Assembly (NCBI RefSeq): GCF_001653235.2
Contig: NC_035790.1
Coordinates: 4,092,001-4,156,000 of the forward strand
Direction of reading: 5' to 3'
From: Pochonia chlamydosporia 170
Taxonomy: Eukaryota > Ascomycota > Sordariomycetes > Hypocreales > Clavicipitaceae
Length of the DNA stretch: 64,000 nt
Of the stretch, positions 55,861 through 64,000 are shown in pieces. The position numbers were made by a program, and so were the translations under genes. The notes under the pieces are model-generated. The model saw only the letters and a program-made list of their open reading frames with translations. It ran no database searches and was not told the DNA's origin. Position 1 is the first letter of the stretch. Every line of letters starts with the position of its first letter.

Positions 55861-57200
55861 TTCGATTCTTTCCTCCCTCGCATATGTTGGTCGTTTGTGT
55901 GTAGTGAGCAGGCTTTCAGTGTCAAGAAGTTACTCCATAGATTGGCCTGTACCCTGTGTGCTTCATAAGAACATGGCGGAACGCATCTGGCTAAAGCAAG
56001 GGAGAGACGGATTGAGATCGCAGGCTCTTGGCTCGGCGTGTGCTGGGACATGCGATGGCTGGTCGTTGTCGTCGTTGGGACGCTTATCGATAAGATCTGT
56101 ATCACGTGATCCAGATGGCAGGTTGTACGTCAGACTTTGGATTTGGAAGGCTGTTGGAACATGCAGGGAAGGCGCGGGGCTGCAACTCCTGCAGAGCTGC
56201 CAATGACCTCCAAAAAAAAAAGTTCCGTCGAGGGGCAATGGCAGCTGGTCACGTTGGATGGATGCGGCGGAGACATGATGGAAATGATGTCGTCGTGATA
56301 TCATAACGACTCATTCCACGGAGTTTTAGCAGGTCGAATATGTGTCAGGGGCTAGATAACCGTAGTCTCGAGTTTTGATGCATACACTGTCGGGCGGCAG
56401 CTTCAATGCCGTTTGAGGTGCGGTATCGCAGGTGTTACAGAGCTGCATGTCATGATGTGCAGGCCCAGTCAGGATTGCCATGATCATTCTACAAATGTAA
56501 AGCAGGCACTGGTTAATGGCAACCTATGCAGGGGATGTGTCGCGCCTACAGACGTAAAACCATTATAGTCTTACTCTCTTGGTTTGTTTGCTGTATTTCT
56601 CTGAGAGCAGCTGAAGCAATGAAGCTGTCTATCCACCCGCATTTGCTCAGACAAACGCCGTCTATTGACTTGTCCCTCAGCCGATAAAGTCCTTGCCTTG
56701 CAACCACATCTTCCATAGCTCCTCATCCTTTCAATGAAGAGAGAATCACATGCGTAACCACCTCTTTTTTTTGGTGCTCTCTCAGCCACCTCCTTTGTGT
56801 GAATTGCAAACCCAACTTCGAAAAAAAAAATCACATCAAAACATGAAATGCATATCTATAGTTCCTCTGCCCGCTAACGCCTTAGCATATATGCATGATA
56901 TATATTCTCCCCCTGATGATGCATGGATGAAAGAGGAAATGTAACAGTTCTTCTTCCAATACCGATATTGAATATGCTGCGACCCGAGAATGTTCTCGCT
57001 TCGTGAGCTGGCACAATCCTCCACCGTGCCATGGCCCTCGATCGGCAACCCGCAACGACCTGAGACAGGGTCTTGAATCGTCGACACGGGGCATAGGATT
57101 TCCAGCAACAGATTATTACCCGTCCAACACCCGACGTAGAGAGTCGCTAGGACACGATGTGCTTGAATATTAGCTGCCAAGAGACCCTGCTACAGGACGG
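55861..57200. other. Intergenic region upstream of LSM1
   Basis: About 1.3 kb between the LSM1 start and the 3' end of the Nudix gene (both minus). A perfect palindrome ATCACGTGAT occurs at 56101-56110, a plausible bHLH-type site for LSM1. Short A and T runs occur near 56210, 56765 and 56820. No gene was recognised. Confidence 0.45.
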
Positions 57201-57871
57201 CTACAGCTGGTTCATAGTAGACCGCTGGAGCGCTTCCTGCAGCTCAGGTCTGGTCGCCAAGGCATCGAGAGCTTGGGTGTAGGTAAACCACTGACGCTCT
57301 CGCTTATGCCTCTCCGGCCAGTCCTCAACTTCACTGAGGACGGTAGCCTGGAAAAAAGAATATCTTGACCTGTCCTTGGACGACTTTGGGGGCCGTTTTT
57401 CGTCAATGATGCCAAGATCATAGTCAATTTGAATTGTAATACCAGCCTCCTCCCAGGCCTCACGTGTAGCCGCCTCTTGGCAAGACTCGTCGGTCTCCCA
57501 CCCTCCTTTTGGGAGAACCCATCCTTTGCGCCGAGTCGACTGTATAAGAAGAACAAAGTTCTGATCGGGGCTTAAGGGGACGACGCCTGCGACTAGTCTC
57601 TCGCCTTTTGAATTGTACCCTAGATTCGGGACGCAAAAGTTAGCATATTCTCCTGGTGCACCCGGAGGAGTCACAGGTGAGCAAGAACAAATTTTGTGGT
57701 CAAAAGTGAGGAGTGATCTGCAGACCACCACAAATGCAACAATGCGAGCAGACGACAATAACTAGGAGAAGAGAAGGTATTCGATCGGATTCAGGACTCA
57801 CTTTGCTTATTTCTTCCAGTCCTAGACTGCATCGACCGACCATCAGAGGTCTCTGACCCAGGGCCAGACAT
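57201..57871 (-). CDS. DDP1: Diphosphoinositol polyphosphate / diadenosine polyphosphate hydrolase (Nudix)
   Basis: Two exons on the minus strand, 57871-57802 and 57619-57201; 162 aa. The family (yeast Ddp1, fission yeast Aps1) hydrolyses inositol pyrophosphates, diadenosine polyphosphates and polyphosphate. The Nudix box is complete: G-x5-E-x7-REAWEEAGI, after the glycine-rich block GWVLPKGGWE. Exon 1 gives MSGPGSETSDGRSMQSRTGR, and the join to RYNSKGERLVAGVVPLSPDQ is characteristic of the family. The 182-nt intron is longer than most here but has a TGCTAAC branch site and a TAG acceptor. An alternative unspliced frame starting inside the intron is less likely because it lacks the MQSRTGR block. 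Confidence 0.9.
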
Positions 57872-60800
57872 GCTAGGTCTCGTCAACTGTGGTGGTTTGC
57901 GACACCGCTTGCTGCGTCCAAGGTCTGGCGTTGACTGGAAGCGCTAAAAAAAAAGGCCCAAAAGGACTGGCTGAGGCGGACTGCAAATCTCACAGCGGAT
58001 TGAGGCGCCGTGACCTCGTTGTTGAGGCTCGCGTTTTGAGCAAACAAAGAAGGATCAAAGTGAACTACCACGCATCATCGCCTTGGTCAGTTTTGGTGAT
58101 TGTCGCACAAGGACCCAAGTGAAGAGAAAATTAAAGTAGAGAGGTGTGAGCTGATGTGCAACGACTTAGAGGAGGGTGAAAGGCAAATGCCCCAGGCTGC
58201 TGCTCCCGGGGTGCCGGATTGGAGTCTGGTAGACTGAAAGGTCAAGTAAGTACCAGACCTAGCTCAGAGCAAGTTTTCAGTGCAGCGCAGTACTTGACAC
58301 CAGAATGGACGAGACTTCAAGCGACCAGACCGGAGTCAATTGAAGTTTTACTGGGGCACTGGGGGTCAAATTGACGTGTTGGAGGGGTCAAGTCCTTGAA
58401 TTGTGCCAGGCAGGTGCAAGTGCAATTGCGGTCTGGTCTTGCACAGTGCTGCAGGGTCAACAAGTGAACGGATCCCGTCCAGCTTGGTGCAGTTTGGTGC
58501 AGTTTGGTGGTGCTCAAGCCCTGTCTTGATGAGGAGACAAGCCAGGCTTGACGCCGAGAGCCAGATGGATCAAATCTGCTCCAAGTCAAATCTGGCGTGT
58601 ATCAACCAGACCAGATGGCTCAGGTGTTCAGTCAAGTTGGTGTGTGGGAGGCGACGCTAGCCAGGACTGCATCCGATGGCTTTCCTTTCCGTTCAAGGCG
58701 GCTGCGTGGCCCTGCTGGTTCAAGTGCAACCAACACAGAACAAAAAAGTGGTCAGTATTTGTGCTCAAATTCAAGCACCTTGAGCAGGTATGGAATCCGG
58801 CCATGCAAGTAACTTGTCCCTGAGTACTGAATGCTTTAGGGAGAAGAATGTGATGCAGCTCTGTGTTTGAATAATTTCAACCAAACCACCAGATTTCAGA
58901 CGTCAATGCACCAGACAACTCGAGGACTCAGGACTCGAAGCTGCCAGACTGTCAAGAGCTAACAGTCCAGGCTTCAATTGGCAGCTGCAGTACGGAGTAC
59001 GGAGCAGGGAAAAAGTGGTCTCAGTGACGGACGACTCGCAAACGGCGCAATTGCCGCTTATTATTATTCCACTAAGAAAGCAAGGCTGTCCACAGATGGT
59101 TCCAGGCCCGTCGACAAGCCCAGTCCAAGAAAAGGCACTCAATGTGGGATATTCGGCCAAGAGGTCAACTGTACTTGTACTGCGCAACGTTCCGGGATCC
59201 AAAATATTTGGCAGAACCAGAACACCACATGCAGGCAGCTCAGTTTGTACGTCCGTGCCAGGTGCGGTGCCCAAGAGCGGTAGAGCCAGGGGCAACCAGG
59301 CGTCTGTAAATAGAGCAGACTCTTGAGGGAAGAACGGGTGTGGTGGGATTTGAATGAGGGCTCAAAGATTCGTGGAGATGCCAACAAACTCTGTTTCGCT
59401 CTACTCGGCGTGGTTCGGGTGGTCCCAGCTATCTTTGGACTGTTCTGCGGTAATACTGTGCATTACAGTATAGTACTGTATGGTACTGTACAAGAAAATA
59501 TGATACTGCACAGTATCCTCCTCAAGTACTACAGTCTGTGGTAAAAAGTATTTGCCCACATCCAGGTATACACCAACACATCTCAATGTGCCTCAGCACA
59601 CAAAGTGATATGGGATACGTTTCCGTGTTCAAATACTTTTGACTCCCCACCGTAGGTTGTTGGAGAAAGATCTAAAGCGGGATTTGCCAGGTCAGATTTG
59701 CTCAGTGTCACTCAATACCAAGGTACTTTACCCAGGTGAGGCCAAGAGTACCCACGAGCTAGCACTTTTCGATGGGTCAAACAGGGGTGCCTGTGTGTGT
59801 GGAAAGGGTCCAATCTGGTCTGGTCTGGTCTTGGGAGTCCTATTTTAACGGTCGTCCCGAACCAACTTCAATCCCTTAGCTGAAAGCGAAGACTCTTGAT
59901 AGGTCCGAGGCACTGTCCAGCATTTGCTTGGCCGCCAAGTACCCGGGTGTGACAACGAGAAGAGGGACTGGCTGTTGTTACCCGAAAGGCTTGTTTCAAG
60001 GCTGATTGATGATTGCACGCGACCAGAGTTGACCTTTCCTGTTGGTTGACCAGTAGGCAGCAAGGTGTGGTTTTCAGTGAAGTGTGGTGTCAAGCACTGT
60101 ATGCACACATGCAAGTGCTGTCTGGTTGTTGCGTGAAAAATGCCAAAGTCTTTTGGACAGGCAGAAGACACGACGGGACTTCAATGGTGGATAGGATAGA
60201 AAGCTAGAGACCAAGTCGAGCAGTGCTTGGATGGGATATCCTTGTGATTTGGGTTTGTTCTTGGAGTCAATGGAAAAACTAGCCGGACGAGGTGGTGACG
60301 GCCAGGGCAGCCTTGGGAATGCCTTGAATATATATAGCAGTAATCTAAATTGCCTTGATGTACAGTACTGCAGGTCCTTGGATACACAGCTGGATCAGTG
60401 ACAGCGCTTGAGTGGTGTGGGTGGAAAGTGAAGCTTTCATTCGACCATTCACAGCTTCCTGCCCCGTTGCTCTGCAAGCCAGTGGTGCCTGCGCTGCGAT
60501 GGTGATGTGTATTTCCCCCAGACATATGTCAATACGTGGAGTACATTCACATTCATTGTGGATTGGATCAAAGGGTTGCCAGACAATGGCAAACACCAGT
60601 AACGCCAGTGTCTCTGCCGATGCCGCGTAACTTCCAGTTCCCAACCTCTCAAGTCAAGTTGATGACATACCTAGGTAGACAAGGAAGCTAGATCGGGGCG
60701 AGGTAAGGCGTGGATCTCGCCAGCACATGCATGATTTGGGGCGGCAAGCGGATTCAAAGCTTCTTCCTTGGAAAGTGGATGGCAGCCGTGGTCGGCAAAA

Positions 60801-63155
60801 GGGCCAAAGATCTGTCTCTGGGGGCGCTGCTCAACCCTGTTGGCATAACTGTGGAAGAAGACGACGGGAAGAAAAAAGAAGAGTCATGCATCTGCAGCCT
60901 GGACAACCCTTGTCGTGGTTGCCCCATGGAGTCTCAACGTGCTTCAATCCGCTATTTGCTGCCAACCGGAGGGTTACATGAGGATGCATCTCTCCTGAGC
61001 TGGTTGCATTGGTCTTTTGCACGGCACGCTCCAAAGGGTATTTCCTCCCAGTTGCTCACCGACGTCGGTTACTATGTGTGTTTGTGTACTTGAGAGGAAT
61101 GTGTATGCGGTGGAGGAAACGACTGCAAGCAAGCGAAAGCGAAGAAGTCGACTGGGAAATCGAAGAATGGACTGGTCTCGCGACACTGACACTTTGCCAA
61201 CACTGTCCGCCTGTGGCGCTTTCTAGTCGGCGACTTCTCGACCTCAAGGTATTCGACCTCGTGCATATTTCTCGTCTCGTAAGCAGGTCATTCCAGCCAT
61301 TCGTGATTGATTTCTGACACAGCAATACTGGTCCATGATGGTACTATACGGTTTATACAATAGAATTGTCACAGATGTAAGAAACTTCAACGCGGCGTCT
61401 GTTTGCAATGGAAGTATGATCTGCTGAGGGTTCTGGTTGGTGGTGGACGTGCAGAGCAATTGAGTCCAGTCATCCCAGCCTTTCCAGACTTACACATGTA
61501 TTAGGTGTGGCGTCTGGCTACCTGGTCAAGTTGTCAAATATCGTCCAATCTTTTGAAAGCAGGCCCATCCGACTTGAGAAGACTGATTGCCTTGTCAAAC
61601 TGTCGAGAACAGGTAAATTTTCGTAGGTCGCCGGGCCAGCTTAATACATTCGTATGTCAGTACTTTTATGCTGTCTTTATGCTCAACACCTTGGCTAGAA
61701 AGCTAGAAAGCTAGATTACCATGAAGAACTTGGGTTGAGCCTGCCTTGATTCTTTCAGATGGATTCTGCGTGTCCAGTTGCTGAAGCTTCGGCATCGTCC
61801 CACGTGTTTGGTTTGGCCACAGACATGCACAGCTGACCTGCACATGTAAGGTCAAGTTTGGGCGTTTCTTCATCATCCGGTATTGCCAGCCGCCTGTGCT
61901 TTTTGATGCAGATATGTCATATCGTATTAACTAGAACAAGAAATTAGTTGCCTTGCCGCCTGCAGACATCGATTCTGGCATAAGGCTTCCATCAGGTCTG
62001 GGTTCAGATTGAGATCCAATGGATTTGATTGAGCTCAAAATGTTCCCCCTCAAGTGCTCCTTCCTTTTGCCTTGCTCAGCCGCTGCCCCTCCTTTTCCCC
62101 CTCCATCGTTCCATGTCTGCCATGTTTCCCCGAGCTAGCATGTATAATTGTTTCGCGCATCAAATACTCGCCCGCATCTCCCAGAAATATTGAAGCCCAG
62201 GTGCATGTGTCAACCAAGCCATGCCCGTCTGGTGAACGCAGTGGAAGTAACTTGGCGCCGTGGCTCGCAGCCTGAGGACAGCTGACAGGACTTGGGCAAT
62301 GAGACAAGCCGCCACAAGGAGTAGGCCACACCAGACCTGCTATGAACGACTAGTTCAGCTTCTCAGCCTAACCAGCTTCTTTGCTGACCTCATCCAGGCA
62401 TTTAATATATGCCAGGCCAATCTGGCTTGAGGCGCAAAGTCAGCAGGGCACGCTGCCGTCTGCATCGTCCTGCACCGTCATGTTCATGCCTGGACATCGC
62501 GAATATCCTCATGGCAACATCATCATTGCCTTTTGAACCACTGACGGGCCATCCGCTCTGCCGCCACTGAAGTTCAAGCCTTACCAGGCCGGATCAACAT
62601 CCCGTTCTGGCCGAGCTGTTCACTGGCTCCAACAGCTCATCATTGCGCCGGGCGCTAGGTGACCCGGACAAGACATCTGTGCTGCTTCACCAGACCCCTC
62701 CTCTCCTCTGAGTCCTCTCCCACACAATCGTCATCGGTACCGAACAGCAAGAGTCCAGAGCCTGGTCCACATGGTCGTTACCAATGTCGTCCTCGCTCTG
62801 TCTAGAGATATCCACAGAGCCCTTAATGTTCTCCTAGGAAACCTGTCGGCCCTGCCTTGGACTCTTCTTCATTCGACAATATCGCCGTAACTGAATTAGG
62901 CGTTCGTTGCCTTGAAATTCCCCAGCTACACCATCTTGGGTTCACAACAAATATAGAACCCTGATGCTGCTGTAGCCCTTAACGCATCGGCTTTCCTCTT
63001 CTGGATGCATAACATCTGGTGTTGATTCAGGCAAGCCAACAGTCAAGTTGGTTCAACTGGACCACTCACTCATCACGACCCCTCAGGTTCACAGAATCAG
63101 GTCTAGCCTTTACAGAAATTTATTTGGCTCGGACTTGACGGCGTTTTGCACCACC
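57872..63155. other. 5.3-kb gene-poor region
   Basis: No convincing complete gene. It contains a TACGGAGTAC motif (58991-59000), TACTG-rich sequence (59465-59515), a MITE copy (59532-59652), TCTGG repeats (59815-59829) and TACCTAGGTA (60668-60677). One open frame of 121 codons (60731-61093) is discussed under findings. From about 62 kb the DNA is C/T-rich and may be a long promoter and leader of the edge gene. Confidence 0.5.
59532..59652. mobile_element. TA-flanked MITE, copy 3 (best preserved)
   Basis: A 121-bp element bounded by TA (59530-59531 and 59653-59654). Left end CAGTCTGTGGTAAAAAGTAT; right end in reverse CGGTGGGGAGTCAAAAGTAT. The inner ends match as GTATTTG on both sides, so the inverted repeats span about 23 bp. 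There is no coding capacity. It shares left end, middle (GTGCCTCAGCACA) and right end (CAAATACTTTTGAC) with the copy at 39659. Confidence 0.82.
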
Positions 63156-63234
63156 ATGGAACCTGGGCCGACAACTGGCACCATGCAGACCCCTGAAGAC
63201 GCCTCATTCAACTACGAATACATTTCTCCAATCG
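63156..63234 (+). CDS. Probable first coding exon of a gene running past the right edge
   Basis: ATG in an ideal context (CACCATGG) opens MEPGPTTGTMQTPEDASFNY and continues to SPIG, where a strong donor GTGAGT follows at 63235 in phase 1. The sequence before it is C/T-rich, like a fungal leader. No acceptable next exon was found in the remaining 765 bp, so the intron may be long or the gene may continue outside the window. The product cannot be identified from 26 residues. Confidence 0.4.
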
Positions 63235-64000
63235 GTGAGTTGCTGTCGCTTCTTTTCGATCCCACTCCCTCCCTCCACCATATCAACCCCATCAACCCCA
63301 CGTGCCTCTACTTGACTTCCCAGTTGGTTGGAGATGCAACCTCTATTCATTCTGTCCACACGGGGCTTGGTTTTTGCTTCGTTTTTGCTTGGATTTTGCT
63401 TGGAAGGTCCTCCTTCAAGGTTGGATGGGGTCACTTAGACTGCCTTGGTCATTTTGCACATCCCAGCTACCGTCTCAAGCCCTTTGCCTTTGGGGCGCAT
63501 TCTTTCCAACTGCAGGAGTTGGCTTTCAATTGCCTAGATGAGTAGGTAGTCTACGAGGGCAAGCCGCCTCATGTATGTCTTGTACATCACTACACGCTTC
63601 GCCGCGTAGTATTGCAGCACATTATCACGATATTCAGGATGGATGCAATGAAGCAGGCTGGCTCTAACGCCCCGCCACTGTGGTTTTAACCGTCGCCAAT
63701 TCTATACACACGGCTTTTTGGACAACACCGACTGAGACATTTTGAAATGTTCTAAAGATCCTGTGATGGCTTGAGTTGCTGATGATTATAACAGGATATG
63801 CAAACTCTTCAAGATGCGGATATTGTCACACGCTAGATCATGGCCAGTCAAGAAGTGAGTCTGATGTCTTGCCGGAATATGTTGCATCCTTGTGACTATC
63901 ATGGACGAGGTCGTGCTTTCCTTGGTCATGCCACAATATGAAAAAATCGCATAGCCTTTTCATAGTATATCGTGAGTTTGAAGACACAGACACTGACACT
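63235..64000. other. Right edge, probable intron or noncoding
   Basis: An acceptor near 63330 (CTTCCCAG) would add an open stretch in phase, but the resulting protein is Trp/Cys/Phe-rich and looks like noncoding DNA. Nothing else was recognised. Confidence 0.3.

Noticed and set aside
57201..57758. Unspliced 185-residue start for the Nudix gene
   Set aside because: It reads through intron sequence with a branch site and acceptor; the spliced exon at 57871 supplies the conserved MQSRTGR block.
1..64000. Secondary-metabolite or defence gene cluster
   Set aside because: No PKS, NRPS, terpene synthase, P450 group, NLR or HET gene was recognised; the genes are unrelated housekeeping loci.

Overview
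The window looks like nuclear DNA of a filamentous ascomycete (Pezizomycotina). It is most likely a sordariomycete of the order Hypocreales, and Clavicipitaceae is plausible but unproven. The reasons are short GT-AG introns (mostly 50-120 nt) with CTRAC/CTAAC branch sites, monocistronic genes on both strands, housekeeping proteins in their fungal forms, and intergenic DNA scattered with TACGGAGTAC and CCTACCTAGGTAGG palindromes. I reconstructed nineteen protein genes, most of them exon by exon, plus one likely 5' exon of a gene that runs off the right edge. I saw no rRNA, tRNA or CRISPR array and no intact transposase gene.

Left part (0-28 kb), gene dense: TFB4 (TFIIH), a CRO1/She4-type UCS myosin chaperone, TRM2 (tRNA m5U54 methyltransferase), gamma-glutamyltranspeptidase in nine exons, ALG11 (lipid-linked oligosaccharide mannosyltransferase), an AIF/AMID-like FAD oxidoreductase divergent from a Zn2Cys6 regulator, COX18 (mitochondrial insertase), a PEP12-type syntaxin sharing a short promoter with NDC1 (nuclear pore), DLT1, a lysine-rich orphan, and an SFL1-like HSF-domain regulator.

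Middle (28-46 kb): two gene-poor stretches of about 6.8 kb each flank MCL1/CTF4 (sister-chromatid cohesion and replication) and a WD40 protein. MCL1 shows an apparent frameshift between two well-conserved segments. The gene-poor DNA holds two copies of a short TA-flanked inverted-repeat element, and a third copy lies near 59.6 kb. It also holds microsatellites, palindromic motifs and a few protein-like fragments.

Right part (46-64 kb): a large low-complexity 'gastric mucin-like' protein, YPT1 (Rab1) with an 11-nt first coding exon, a mitochondrial hypothetical protein, LSM1 (mRNA decapping), a DDP1/APS1-type Nudix hydrolase, and then about 5.3 kb of gene-poor DNA leading to the edge gene. These genes are housekeeping loci with unrelated functions; I see no biosynthetic cluster or operon-like logic. 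The most unusual items are the new-looking 121-123 bp MITE family (one copy apparently nested in another), the MCL1 frameshift, very small first exons, a possible dual-targeting start in TRM2, and an overlapping upstream ORF in COX18.
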